A DNA stretch of 64,000 bases from an uncultured Granulosicoccaceae bacterium (GCA_937981955.1 CALJNA010000048.1:62001-126000), one strand, 5' to 3'; shown: positions 1 to 8,331, counted from the first letter of the stretch. The notes: generated by a model from the letters alone, not told the origin. Made by a program: numbers and translations.

Positions 1-539
1 TTGTGTTTTTCCGTGCTGGGTCGAGGTGAGCCTTGCTCAGAAATATCCTGATCAGTTAAACGCATGCCCATTATGGTCAAGGTTTCGTTTTCATCATAGT
101 AATCTCTAAGCACCACCTCTTCGACAAAGCCAATATCTTTGTACAGGTGGTTTGCGGCGGCGTATATGCATTCCATCGCACCGGCGTCATTGGCTTCTTT
201 ATAGTCGCTGATTTTAACGAACAGCTTGCGTGCGTTGTTTGCGCGCAAAAAGTCGATCAGCTCGGTAATCATTTTCCGTCCATGCCCACAATTAACATGG
301 TCTTCATGAACATAGGTCCAGCTAAGCCAATGTGTCTCGTCACACCCGGGTGGGGTGGCGTATCCGGTCACGCCAATAATATGGCCTTCGTGTTCATACA
401 CATATTGATCCTGCAAGCCTCCGGTATTGTTGTATCCGGCTTTGGCTTCCTGTGCATCTTCATCATCATGTGAGTCGATAATATCAACGACTGTGTTGAT
501 ATCCTTTTCTTGCATTGGTCGTAACAGTTGCATTGACAT
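1..539 (-). CDS. GNAT-family N-acetyltransferase (partial, runs off left edge)
   Basis: The reading frame is open from an ATG at 539 to the window edge, giving about 179 residues with the C-terminal end missing. The N-terminus MSMQLLRPMQEKDI is typical of GNAT proteins. The acetyl-CoA pyrophosphate-binding loop is visible as CGHGRKM (about residue 85), and the usual late motif YKDIGFVEE is followed by a Tyr-Tyr pair. The start lies 3 bases after the stop of the speD gene on the same strand, so the two are probably co-transcribed. GNAT proteins move an acetyl group from acetyl-CoA to an amine. Next to an AdoMet decarboxylase gene, a polyamine is a plausible acceptor, but that is inference from position only. 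Confidence 0.8.
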   Translation of the reverse strand, partial: MSMQLLRPMQEKDINTVVDIIDSHDDEDAQEAKAGYNNTGGLQDQYVYEHEGHIIGVTGYATPPGCDETHWLSWTYVHEDHVNCGHGRKMITELIDFLRANNARKLFVKISDYKEANDAGAMECIYAAANHLYKDIGFVEEVVLRDYYDENETLTIMGMRLTDQDISEQGSPRPSTEKH

Positions 540-542
540 GCG

Positions 543-1013
543 CTATACAAGGTCGGTTTTTTCAGATGGTAAAGGTGTCAGGTCGTCGAGCAATCGTCCA
601 CGCAGGTGTTCGCTGACGTTAACTGTTTCTGTGCGAAACGCGTTTTTGAAAACGGGTATTGCTTTTTCCGGTTGGGTTTCGCCGCACATGAAAATATCGA
701 GTGCAGCGTAGTCACGTTCAGGCCAAGTGTGTATGCTGATGTGTGACTCTGCCAACACGGCGACACCCGACACCCCTCCATTAGGTGTGAAGTGATGTAA
801 GTGTATGTGTAGTAATGTTGCGCCGGTTTCTTTCACTGCTTCGCGTAACGCTTTTTCAATTAATGCCAGATCATCCAGATGACTCGAGTTCCAGCAGTCA
901 AGTAACAGGTGTCTGCCAGCGTAGGCAAAGCCATTTTCCTGCATGAAAAGATCTTTGGGTTTTGCAGGGTCCTTGTGCATGGGCCAGCGTGCAGCCGATT
1001 TGGCGCTTATCAT
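543..1013 (-). CDS. speD: S-adenosylmethionine decarboxylase proenzyme
   Basis: SpeD decarboxylates AdoMet to give the aminopropyl donor for spermidine synthesis. The bacterial class 1B core is clear: YAGRHLLLDCWN near the N-terminus, then LAESHISIHTWPERDYAALD, in which the Ser after Glu becomes the pyruvoyl group after self-cleavage. The later FMCG carries the conserved catalytic Cys. The frame extends upstream to a GTG at 1112, but homology begins only near 955. I chose the ATG at 1013; ATG 980 is also possible, and none of the three has a good ribosome site. The GNAT gene follows 3 bases downstream. No spermidine synthase gene is visible here. Confidence 0.88.
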   Translation of the reverse strand: MISAKSAARWPMHKDPAKPKDLFMQENGFAYAGRHLLLDCWNSSHLDDLALIEKALREAVKETGATLLHIHLHHFTPNGGVSGVAVLAESHISIHTWPERDYAALDIFMCGETQPEKAIPVFKNAFRTETVNVSEHLRGRLLDDLTPLPSEKTDLV

Positions 1014-1210
1014 CATTAGTGTATAGCATATAGCTTGTTGGATTGTCGCTGCCGCAACGGCGGTCTGCGAGATGCCTGTATTTGACAGAATATTTGCGTG
1101 TATTACAAGCACTCGTTAGTCGAGGTTTACCAATATTCGTATTATTTAGCCTTAAGACTAGCTTTAGCTACGCCAATCGGTTAAATGTTGTGGGGTGGGG
1201 TTGATGAACA

Positions 1211-1236
1211 GCCTTAAAAGGCAATCCTTTGCCTCT
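1211..1236 (-). terminator. Rho-independent terminator after the spondin/Fn3 gene
   Basis: On the minus strand, AGGCAA and TTGCCT pair around a 4-base loop and are followed by TTTTAA. It sits about 40 bases after the stop of the gene at 1273-2262. A second small hairpin (TGTGGA/TCCACA, 1241-1258) lies between the stop codon and this one. Confidence 0.6.
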
Positions 1237-1272
1237 TTATTGTGGAGGTAAATCCACACATTTAATGGAGTG

Positions 1273-2262
1273 TTAGTTTGCGTTCGTTCTCAAACTGACG
1301 CTTTGGTATTCACCAGCATTTCCGTTGGCATCAATGGCACGCACGTTATAAGTGTATTCAGTACCGGCACGCAGGCCATCGTCGAAGTAACTTAGACCAT
1401 CAAGCGAAGCTACAAGATCACCGTTACGACGAACCTCATAACCGGTAACAACAGAATCGTTTGAAACGGCAGCTTGCCAGAAAATCTCAACGGCAGAGCT
1501 TGAATAAACCTGGCCGCTTAAATCAGCAACGGTGGATGGTCCGTTCGCGCTGTCTCCTCCAACCATTGTGATCGATATACTTGCAACCGGGTTATTCCAT
1601 CGGTGAATCGCTGCATTGATGTCACTGTGACCACCGTTTGGATCCAGATCACCCAACACGCCGCGATGAACTGTAATAAAGCCTTCAGCATTACCCGGTA
1701 CTCCGGTACCGCCAGTACCGGTTCCTGATGCAACAACCGGTGGTGGTGCAGGGAAGCCAGCTTCACCAGGCGCACCGCTGCCCACTAGCTCATCATTGGC
1801 CTCAGTACCTGCATCATAGCCCCGTGCATAGTAGCGTGCGGTTGTTCCCATGCTATCGGGCAGACTAACGGAATTCAGTCCCAGGAAGCCATCGTTGGTT
1901 GGCAGTAACATGCTCGCTAGAGATAAAACGGTATTGGTGTCACTACTATTCACAGTGACAGTTGTAGTGGCACCGGGTGCGAGTAAGCCATCGCTGGTGC
2001 CAACGCTTGCTCCAACACTTTCCAGCAATGCGGCCATACCGGAAACATCTCCGCCTTCGGCAATGCTTTGCAATTGAGTTGATGCTTCATGTCCAGCCTG
2101 AAACATCGCGACCTCCGGTGAGTGTGCGCTAACAATCACAGGTGTGAAGTACACACCAGCAGTTAAATTCGTGATTGATATTTCAAATTCTGCTGCGCTT
2201 GCAATGTTGGAAAGACCCATCGAAGCGGTAGCGATGGCCAAGCTTATGTTTCTTTTTATCAT
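1273..2262 (-). CDS. Exported spondin-domain protein with C-terminal fibronectin-type module
   Basis: The 329-residue product has a signal peptide (MIKRNISLAIATASMGLSN, cut after ASA). A Spondin_N-type domain follows (about 25-235, with ITNLTAGVYFTPVIVSAH and TNDGFLGLNSV). The C-terminal module (about 241-329) is fibronectin III-like, with VYSSSAVEIFW and LSYFDDGLRAGTEY. The ATG at 2262 has AGGAG 7-8 bases upstream, so I prefer it to the ATG at 2355. The protein is probably periplasmic or on the cell surface. Its C-terminal module closely resembles modules in the proteins at 28638-30425 and 32980-35337. Its spondin domain is shared with the lipoprotein at 6983-8200. The ligand is unknown. Confidence 0.82.
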   Translation of the reverse strand: MIKRNISLAIATASMGLSNIASAAEFEISITNLTAGVYFTPVIVSAHSPEVAMFQAGHEASTQLQSIAEGGDVSGMAALLESVGASVGTSDGLLAPGATTTVTVNSSDTNTVLSLASMLLPTNDGFLGLNSVSLPDSMGTTARYYARGYDAGTEANDELVGSGAPGEAGFPAPPPVVASGTGTGGTGVPGNAEGFITVHRGVLGDLDPNGGHSDINAAIHRWNNPVASISITMVGGDSANGPSTVADLSGQVYSSSAVEIFWQAAVSNDSVVTGYEVRRNGDLVASLDGLSYFDDGLRAGTEYTYNVRAIDANGNAGEYQSVSLRTNAN

Positions 2263-2720
2263 TCGTATCTCCTGATTAGGTATTATTTGGTTTTGTAGAC
2301 GATCGTTGTCTTGCTGTACTGGCAAACATTGAGTATCTGGTGAATCAAGCTTCACGGATGTAATGACTGAGGCTACGCATTAAAGTTCTGCGCTTATTAC
2401 AGAATTAATGTTCGATCGAATTTTTTCAGATAAGAAAGGAGCAAATTGCCACGATCAACTTCCATGAACGGACAAGCCCTGTTCTATGCAGTCGGTCGCA
2501 CAATGAAAGAAGTAAAAAGGAAAGTTATTAAAAGCCGGAACTTTTTATTATCCGGTACTACTAAAGATCGTCGTAATCATGTTCATAACTGTCTTTGCGA
2601 ACAGCGCAAAAAAAAGCCAGGCTTAACGATGAGTTAGCCTGGCTCTTTTAACTACTGCTTTATTTAGTAGTTTTCTATTAGCTTTTCTATTAGCTTTTTT
2701 TGGTTGAGTTCGTTCAGCTT
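2263..2720. other. Intergenic region, no gene supported
   Basis: Between the spondin gene and the protease gene I see only the terminator at 2608-2644 and AT-rich sequence. A short plus-strand open frame at 2446-2637 runs through that terminator and looks random. Confidence 0.6.
2608..2644 (-). terminator. Strong terminator after the YugP-type protease gene
   Basis: The arms AGCCAGGCTTAAC and GTTAGCCTGGCT pair with one bulged base around a 5-base loop. On the minus strand they are followed by eight T residues. On the plus strand CTTTTAA follows, so it may work both ways. Confidence 0.85.
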
Positions 2721-3443
2721 TTAGCGTCGATTCAATAACATGCGCAAAATTCCGGTTCGGTGCAAGTAATAAATCAGCGTCATGATCGATGCAATTGCAG
2801 CGGCAAGATAAGTAAGAAAGGCTGCGTTTAAAACACTTCCCGCTCCGCCAACTTCGTCCTGAGTCACTATGCCAGCATCAACCATCGCAGTCTTTGCTCT
2901 CGCACTGGCATCCCATTCAACAGGCAGGGTGACCACAGAAAATACCACTGCAGCTGCGAACAAGGCGCATCCCAGCAGCAGAACCGGCATACCGAATACG
3001 GGTGCCAGGGCCATTAAAATACCACCAACCATAATCACTGGCATGGACATTTTACTGGACAGGTTTGTCACGGGAACCAATGATGAGCGCATCTTCAGCC
3101 ACTTGTATCCCTGAGCATGTTGCAAAGCATGACCTGCTTCATGACAAGCTACGCCAATAGCGGAGATTGAACGGGCGTTGTAAACAGGTTCTGATAATCG
3201 CAGGGTTTTGACGCGAGGGTCATAGTGATCACTGAGACGGCCTGAAACCGGTTCGATTTTGCAGTCGGTTACGCCTTGTCTTTCGAGCATGAGTTTGGCA
3301 GCTTCAGCGCCGGTCATGTTGGCTCGCGTGCCTACATTTTCGTACTTGGCGAACGTTCGCTTGACCATCATGGACGCAAGTCCTGATAGCACCATGCCCG
3401 GTAACATCACCATTAGCATGTAGTTCATATCAAAGCCCATCAT
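2721..3443 (-). CDS. Membrane zinc metallopeptidase, YugP family
   Basis: This 240-residue integral membrane protein matches the zinc metallopeptidase family of Bacillus YugP (Zn_peptidase_2). The zinc-binding site is CHEAGHALQHAQGY at about residues 99-112. One hydrophobic segment lies near the N-terminus (residues 7-25), a second pair around 128-170, and another near the C-terminus (about 205-227). Family features seen are LSEPVYNARSISAIGVACHE before the site and PVEWDASARA after the second membrane segment. It stands alone, with its own terminator downstream. The substrate is unknown; a role in membrane protein quality control is only a guess from family behaviour. Confidence 0.88.
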   Translation of the reverse strand: MMGFDMNYMLMVMLPGMVLSGLASMMVKRTFAKYENVGTRANMTGAEAAKLMLERQGVTDCKIEPVSGRLSDHYDPRVKTLRLSEPVYNARSISAIGVACHEAGHALQHAQGYKWLKMRSSLVPVTNLSSKMSMPVIMVGGILMALAPVFGMPVLLLGCALFAAAVVFSVVTLPVEWDASARAKTAMVDAGIVTQDEVGGAGSVLNAAFLTYLAAAIASIMTLIYYLHRTGILRMLLNRR

Positions 3444-3625
3444 GGCATGACCTCTCGTTAGTCTTTGGAATGCAACAAGTTTAATTCAAGCTCGACGCCA
3501 ACTCAGGGATGATTTGTAAAACTTTATGGGAGTCGCAGCGCTGATTACGCTTAGTGCGGCTAACACGTAAGCTGGAGAGAATATAGGGACTTTTCAGCTC
3601 AATTCAAGTAGCTCTTGATACTCAC

Positions 3626-4840
3626 TCAGGCAACACTGTGTGCGGGCATGCCAACCAGTTCTTCGTACACTGTCTCGTCGGTAGCGCCTTCAGTGCTGAT
3701 AACCAAAACATTACTGTCGTCATTGAGTTCCAGCATTTCACTGATGTCAGGATTGCACCTGGCGAGCAACAGGCCGGACAGTCCGGTAACGCCAGACTCA
3801 CCGGAGACCAGCGGTGGATCGCCTGCGGCACCGTTAGCCAGAAAACGCATGGTGGAAATGGCGGTTTCATCGGGAATAACCAGTACATTATCGATTTCAT
3901 TAATCAGTGTTTTAAACGCCATCAGCGACACTTCGCCGCAGGCAAGACCTGCCATGATTGTTGCCAGATCTCCGTGTACCGCTACCGGTTCGCCTTTCTT
4001 AACACTTTCGTATATGCAGGCCGCCTGATCTGGTTCTACAACAATAATTTTGGGTTGTTTCGATGTACACCGATCTCTGATTCGGCGCGTTATAGCGGCT
4101 GCAAACCCACCAACCCCACCTTGAAGAAATACGTGAGTAGGGAGTGTGTCGCCCATCTGATCAAGTGCTTCGTCAGCTAAAACAGTATAGCCGCGCATAA
4201 CATCAGCGGGAATTTCCATGTAGCCGGGATACGATGTATCGGACACCACAATACGGTTGTGCTTGCGCGACTCATCGTCGGCTATACGAATCGAGTCGTC
4301 GTAATTGCCATCAATACGAATGACCGTTGCACCATATTGTTCAATGGCCGATTTTCTGCCTTCGCTGACTTCGCTGTGAATGTAGATAATGCAATGACAC
4401 CCGAACTGCTCCGCACCCCACGCAACGGAGCGACCATGGTTGCCGTCGGTCGCACAACAGACGGTTATTCGATTTGTTATGTCGTGATAAGTACCATTGC
4501 TTAACTCTGCAAGGCTTATGTCTTTGCCGGTCTCTTCTTTAATCTGATTCAACAAAATCACTGAAACAGCATAGGCACCTCCCAGGGATTTAAAGCTACC
4601 CAGGCCGAATCGTGGAGCTTCATCTTTGCAGTGAATTGTTTTCACATTGGCTTTTTCTGCCAGCATCGAAAGTTGCAGCAGTGGCGTTGGCGTGTAACCC
4701 GGCCATTGCTTTATGGCGTTACGGGCTTTTTCGCATTGGCTCGGTGAAAGCGGGTCGTCAGAATTGACAGGCTGGCTGTTTTTAAACTGATTCTGGATAT
4801 GCAGCACGGTTGCATCAGGGTTGATCAGCGAATTGAGCAT
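3626..4840 (-). CDS. dpaL: Diaminopropionate ammonia-lyase
   Basis: This is a PLP enzyme of the YgeX/DpaL type that splits 2,3-diaminopropionate into pyruvate and two ammonia molecules. The PLP lysine lies in FGLGSFKSLGGAYA (about residue 84). The cofactor-contact region CCATDGNHGRSVAWGA and the glycine loop LQGGVGGFAAA are both present, and the product (404 residues) has the family length. It is divergent from the ArsR gene and not in an operon with other amino-acid genes. The start ATG at 4840 has only a weak ribosome site. Threonine dehydratase or threonine synthase are less likely, because the IKQWPGYTPTPL N-terminus and overall order follow DpaL. Confidence 0.88.
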   Translation of the reverse strand: MLNSLINPDATVLHIQNQFKNSQPVNSDDPLSPSQCEKARNAIKQWPGYTPTPLLQLSMLAEKANVKTIHCKDEAPRFGLGSFKSLGGAYAVSVILLNQIKEETGKDISLAELSNGTYHDITNRITVCCATDGNHGRSVAWGAEQFGCHCIIYIHSEVSEGRKSAIEQYGATVIRIDGNYDDSIRIADDESRKHNRIVVSDTSYPGYMEIPADVMRGYTVLADEALDQMGDTLPTHVFLQGGVGGFAAAITRRIRDRCTSKQPKIIVVEPDQAACIYESVKKGEPVAVHGDLATIMAGLACGEVSLMAFKTLINEIDNVLVIPDETAISTMRFLANGAAGDPPLVSGESGVTGLSGLLLARCNPDISEMLELNDDSNVLVISTEGATDETVYEELVGMPAHSVA

Positions 4841-4935
4841 ATCTTAGTGAAGCCTGTGAAATGGAGCCGCCACGGTAGCAAATATTGCGCGTTTTTTCCG
4901 TCGTGAAACAGGCGATGTTTTGCGCTTGCATAATG

Positions 4936-4968
4936 GTAAGTCATGGGTTACAGTAAGTCATGGCTTAC
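4936..4968. promoter_or_regulatory. Tandem imperfect palindromes overlapping the arsR start codon
   Basis: Two 16-base near-palindromes, GTAAGTCATGGGTTAC (4936-4951) and GTAAGTCATGGCTTAC (4953-4968), lie 17 bases apart. The second contains the ATG of the ArsR gene at its centre. They are good candidates for the operator of that repressor. A CATAAT element at 4929-4934 may be the -10 box, which would place the transcript start at the first palindrome. Confidence 0.55.
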
Positions 4969-5277
4969 CAAGAAGTTCTGACAGCACTGGCAGACCCGAC
5001 AAGACGAGGCATTTTGGAGTCCCTTCGTGGGCAGGCCAAAAGTGTTGGTGAGTTGTCCAGCTCCCAAACAGTGAGTCGGCCTGCGGTGTCCCAGCATTTA
5101 AAGGTTTTGCATGGTGCCGGGCTGGTATCAGTTACGGGCGATGGTACAAAACGAATTTATTCGGTCAAACGTGATGGGCTGACTGAGCTGCACAGTTATC
5201 TGGATAGCTATTGGTCTGATGTCTTGTGTGCATTCAGCGAAGAAGTTAAACGAAAAACGGGAGAGAAAGATGCTTGA
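4960..5277 (+). CDS. ArsR-family transcriptional repressor
   Basis: The 105-residue protein has the winged-helix fold of ArsR regulators: MAYQEVLTALADPTRRGILE at the start, the recognition helix in SRPAVSQHLKVLHGAGLV (about 45-62), and the wing TGDGTKRIYSV. No metal-binding CxC motif is seen, so it belongs to the group that controls SRPBCC (AHSA1) genes rather than metal resistance. It overlaps the next gene by 8 bases, a standard pairing. It probably represses its own operon through the two palindromes around its start codon. There is no Shine-Dalgarno sequence, and translation may be leaderless or nearly so. Confidence 0.88.
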   Translation: MAYQEVLTALADPTRRGILESLRGQAKSVGELSSSQTVSRPAVSQHLKVLHGAGLVSVTGDGTKRIYSVKRDGLTELHSYLDSYWSDVLCAFSEEVKRKTGEKDA

Positions 5278-5725
5278 TCCTATTGTTAAATCAGTAGAAG
5301 TGCCATGCACGTGCGAACAGGCTTTTAATATTTTTATCAATGACGTTTCGTCATGGTGGCCGCTGGATAAGAATTCAGTGTCAGCAATGAACGGTAACGT
5401 GGCCAAGAAAGTCGTTATCGAAGCACGTACAGGTGGCAGGGTGTATGAAATTGGCCATGACGATCAAGAGCATCACTGGGGTACGGTTACTCAACACGAC
5501 CCGTATAACAGTTTCACAATGGACTGGCACATTGGTCTGTCTGCTGAGAGTCCCAGCGAGGTGTCTGTGGTTTTTACTGATGCCGGTAGTGGAAAAACTA
5601 AGGTGGAACTTACCCATTCTCGCTGGGAGAGTTTTGGGGATAAGGCTGAAGACATGCGCAACGGGTACAACAGTGGCTGGGTAGGGGTGTTTGAAGAAGC
5701 ATACAAACAGGCGTGCGGTGCTTGA
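5270..5725 (+). CDS. SRPBCC (AHSA1-like) domain protein
   Basis: The 151-residue product has the START/Bet v1-like pattern of AHSA1 proteins: KSVEVPCTCEQAFNIFIND, the WWPLD turn, GGRVYEIGHD, and the C-terminal helix SGWVGVFEEAYKQA. The start ATG at 5270 has GAGAGA a few bases upstream and lies inside the end of the ArsR gene, so the two are translationally coupled. Members of this fold bind small hydrophobic ligands; none can be named here. The ArsR-SRPBCC pairing suggests the regulator senses or controls the same ligand. Confidence 0.85.
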   Translation: MLDPIVKSVEVPCTCEQAFNIFINDVSSWWPLDKNSVSAMNGNVAKKVVIEARTGGRVYEIGHDDQEHHWGTVTQHDPYNSFTMDWHIGLSAESPSEVSVVFTDAGSGKTKVELTHSRWESFGDKAEDMRNGYNSGWVGVFEEAYKQACGA

Positions 5726-5784
5726 GCTTTTCGTCGCTATGGCACCGATGGGTACTGGATGGTGCGCGTTGTAATCATGCGATT

Positions 5785-5836
5785 AAACAAGCATACGAAC
5801 CAGCCAGGTATGTATACCTGGCTGGCTGCTTGTTTA
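5785..5836. terminator. Long bidirectional terminator between convergent genes
   Basis: An inner perfect stem CCAGCCAGGTAT/ATACCTGGCTGG with a 2-base loop is enclosed by an outer AAACAAGC/GCTTGTTT stem. The A and T runs on either side suit termination in both directions, for the SRPBCC gene and the XRE gene. Confidence 0.85.
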
Positions 5837-6061
5837 TTATTTGTCGTTGCCAGTGGTGTATTGAAAAACGTCTTCAATGCCAACATTGAACAATTCAGCT
5901 ATTTTAAATGCCAGTTCTAAAGTTGGTGAATACTTGGCATTTTCAATTGCCACAATCGTTTGTCGCGTAACACCCACGTGCGCTGCTAATTCCTTTTGAG
6001 TCATTTCTCCGGTTTCAAATCGAAACCGCCTGATATGGTTTTTTATTGGTAAGTCCGTCAA
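5837..6061 (-). CDS. Small XRE-family (YgzD-like) transcriptional regulator
   Basis: A 74-residue single-domain helix-turn-helix protein. The HTH reads MTQKELAAHVGVTRQTIVAI (about 20-39), followed by ENAKYSPTLELAFKIAELF and IEDVF, as in the small Cro/CI-like regulators YgzD and YozG. It starts inside the last codons of the upstream membrane protein gene (overlap of 4 bases), so the two form an operon. It probably acts on the palindrome at 6567-6586 in the promoter of that operon. Confidence 0.9.
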   Translation of the reverse strand: MTDLPIKNHIRRFRFETGEMTQKELAAHVGVTRQTIVAIENAKYSPTLELAFKIAELFNVGIEDVFQYTTGNDK

Positions 6062-6516
6062 GCGCGTATTCCTTGATGAATAAAGAATAATTTCGCACCT
6101 AGTTCAGTCATGTTCGCCAGCGCATAGAAAAGCACAATAATATTAAACACCCAAAACGGCGCCCACCCGTGCGCTAACGCACCGATGGACAGGAAAATAC
6201 CCGCACAGAGCACGTGCATGGATATGTACATTGATCGATAGTTAATTTGTTTATCCCGCTCATCCACGATTAACTCGTGCATGCCTTTGCCGGATTTCTT
6301 CGCATCCAGAAGAATTGCCCCAAGAACAACAATAATGTGAAAGGCCCAGCCCGCAAGTATCAGTGTGCCGATGGTTTTACCTATTCGCACCAACTCATCA
6401 GGACCTGTGAAGTATCCGATTCCCATTATTTGAAATACCCAAAGCGCGTACACCAAAAAAATAACGACTGTTGTAAATATTGAAACATATGTGGATTTAA
6501 TGAATGGGGACACCAT
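6058..6516 (-). CDS. Four-helix membrane protein paired with XRE regulator
   Basis: The 152-residue product has four hydrophobic segments (about 10-30, 46-68, 93-113, 120-140). A charged cytoplasmic loop with IVDERDKQINYRS sits in the middle. That DERD motif and the partner XRE gene are typical of a family of small membrane proteins of unknown function (DUF2178-like). The start ATG at 6516 has AGGAG 6 bases upstream, and an upstream in-frame ATG at 6591 lies inside the promoter. I do not know its function. The pairing suggests a membrane protein controlled by its own small regulator. Confidence 0.75.
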   Translation of the reverse strand: MVSPFIKSTYVSIFTTVVIFLVYALWVFQIMGIGYFTGPDELVRIGKTIGTLILAGWAFHIIVVLGAILLDAKKSGKGMHELIVDERDKQINYRSMYISMHVLCAGIFLSIGALAHGWAPFWVFNIIVLFYALANMTELGAKLFFIHQGIRA

Positions 6517-6544
6517 GGACTCCTGTTTTGACAGTTCGAACAGG

Positions 6545-6586
6545 ATGGTATGATATATTTTACATGGTGTCAAATATATTAGACAC
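6545..6586 (-). promoter_or_regulatory. Promoter with 20-base palindromic operator
   Basis: On the minus strand TTGACA (6573-6568) and TACCAT (6550-6545) lie 17 bases apart. The -35 box lies inside a near-perfect 20-base palindrome, GTGTC-10 bases-GACAC (6567-6586, 18 of 20 positions symmetrical). A repressor bound there would block RNA polymerase; the XRE protein at 5837-6061 is the obvious candidate. Confidence 0.6.
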
Positions 6587-6591
6587 GTCAA

Positions 6592-6982
6592 ATCAACGGA
6601 ATGTGTGCAGATATCTACTTCAGGGGTTATTTGTCGAGATTGTAGATCGTTGGATTTGCTCCCGTAAATTGACGCTTGTCTGGTTTGCAGAATCAGCCAA
6701 TCTGACTAATTTGAATTTCGCTTGCCATCTCCGTAAACATTCAGCTGAACTCGAATGTGTTTGGACTGTCTGTCACTCGCCCGGTTGCGAGCATGTCTAC
6801 ATCGACAGGTTACCCATGCTGTAAGTTTTATTGGGGTTACGAATTTCACTGTGTCCCTATAATCACTCTTCTTGATCGGTATTTTGAACTTTCCTTCATG
6901 AATCTGATCGGAGTGAAAGTTACACAGCTCGGCCGCACTGAATGCGCGGAACATATAAATAGAAATAACAGGAGATCAATCT
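6592..6982. other. Intergenic region, no gene supported
   Basis: About 390 bases between two divergent genes. Apart from the operator beside it and the ribosome site AGGAG just before the lipoprotein start, I see no convincing gene or structure. Short open frames here lack ribosome sites and recognisable sequence. Confidence 0.5.
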
Positions 6983-8200
6983 ATGCCAGTAACACACCAG
7001 TATAAAAAATGGGCGCTAGCAAGCGCTGTCGCTATGAGTGTACTTATTTCGGCCTGTAGTTCAAACGATGACGAGCCGGACGCCGGTGCAGATACCGCTG
7101 GCGATACTGCCGGTGAAACATCAGCTGGTGCTGATACCGCGGGTATGGAAACCGGTGGTGACTCTATGACTGGTGGTGATTCTCAGTTAAATCCTAATCT
7201 GACAACTATTTCAGTTCTGTTGGACAGCACAACAACCGTTCCGCCTGCCAATGTCGTTGGTGCATCGGGTGAGGGCTCGTTCTCTGTTGACACCAGTACC
7301 GGTGCTATTGCAGGGTCAGTTACTGTTGTTGGTAGCAGTGGTACGCCGACCGTTGCACATATTCATCGTGGTGCTGCCGGAGAAGCAGGTGCTGTTGTTT
7401 TTGGTCTGGATGGTAACGAAGATGGTACGGTCTGGACAGTTCCGGAAGGCTCAGCACTTGATGCTGCTGATATTGAAGCGTTTAACGCTGGTGAGTTGTA
7501 CATTAACGTACATACTGAAGCCAACCCTGCTGGTGAATTACGCAGCCAGTTAGTCGATGCAGACATTCCTGCTGCAGGCAGTTTGACTATCACTTTTCGC
7601 AACACCTCTGAATTTCAACCAATGACGCCGCCAGTGGTGGCTTTGCATAACGCGCCCGATGCAGAAAACGGCATTCGTCTGTTTGAAGTAGGTCAACCTG
7701 CCAGTGGAGAAGTCATCATGATTGCTGAAGATGGTAATTTTCAGCCACTGGTTGATGTGGCCAATGGCCAGATAGAGGTTGGAACCGTGAGTGCTGCTGG
7801 TGTTGCATTTACTGACCCTGAAGCTCCTGGCCCATTGTTACCTGGTGCTTCGGCCAGTGTGAACCTGCAAGTCGAGCTAGACAATCAGGTGATGAGTATC
7901 GTTTCCATGGTTGTTTGTACTAACGATGGTTTCACAGGCGTGGATTCCCGACCCTTATCCGCATCGGCAACCGATACCTTTTTCGCATCCATCTACGATG
8001 CAGGTTCAGAATCCAATATTCAAACGTTGAATTACTGGGTTCCACCTTGTGGTGGTCCGTCAATTGAAGATGGCGGCAACTTAGGTGATGACGAAAACGG
8101 TGCGATCACTGCACACCCCGGTCAATCCGAAGCAGAAAATCCAAATTTTAACTTCGAAGCTGGTGCCCAATTCTTAGAGGTGACTGTGACTCGCAACTAG
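6983..8200 (+). CDS. CHRD and spondin-domain lipoprotein
   Basis: The 405-residue product begins with a lipoprotein signal: hydrophobic stretch, then the lipobox LISAC with Cys at about 25. An acidic Ala/Gly/Thr-rich linker follows, with repeated DTAG motifs (about 33-68). A CHRD domain follows (about 72-190: TVAHIHRGAAGEAG and NVHTEANPAGELRSQL are hallmarks). A Spondin_N-type domain takes up the rest (SLTITFRNTSEFQPM, CTNDGFTGVDS, ITAHPGQSE). AGGAG precedes the ATG. The protein is probably anchored in the outer membrane. The spondin part relates it to the protein at 1273-2262. The role is unknown; CHRD domains in bacteria lack a known reaction. Confidence 0.85.
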   Translation: MPVTHQYKKWALASAVAMSVLISACSSNDDEPDAGADTAGDTAGETSAGADTAGMETGGDSMTGGDSQLNPNLTTISVLLDSTTTVPPANVVGASGEGSFSVDTSTGAIAGSVTVVGSSGTPTVAHIHRGAAGEAGAVVFGLDGNEDGTVWTVPEGSALDAADIEAFNAGELYINVHTEANPAGELRSQLVDADIPAAGSLTITFRNTSEFQPMTPPVVALHNAPDAENGIRLFEVGQPASGEVIMIAEDGNFQPLVDVANGQIEVGTVSAAGVAFTDPEAPGPLLPGASASVNLQVELDNQVMSIVSMVVCTNDGFTGVDSRPLSASATDTFFASIYDAGSESNIQTLNYWVPPCGGPSIEDGGNLGDDENGAITAHPGQSEAENPNFNFEAGAQFLEVTVTRN

Positions 8201-8277
8201 TCTTTGAAAGCGCTTATCAGCCGGTAAAGTGCCGGCTGACAGGGCTGTCAAAGCTGGTGCTGGCACCGGTTCAACAC

Positions 8278-8313
8278 AAAGCCGCTACTTGTTTCTGAGT
8301 AGCGGCTTTTTTT
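8278..8313 (+). terminator. Terminator after the CHRD/spondin gene
   Basis: AAAGCCGCTACT pairs with AGTAGCGGCTTT around an 8-base loop and is followed by a run of seven or more T residues. A weaker hairpin with a CAGCCGG/CCGGCTG stem lies just upstream at about 8219-8239. Confidence 0.9.
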
Positions 8314-8331
8314 GTGGTTGCACTTTAAAAA

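Noticed and set aside
147-473. Plus-strand open frame opposite the GNAT gene
   Set aside because: The minus-strand frame gives a clear acetyltransferase; the plus-strand one gives no known pattern.
2446-2637. Short plus-strand open frame of 63 codons
   Set aside because: It runs through a clear terminator hairpin, has no recognised sequence and ends in low-complexity basic residues.
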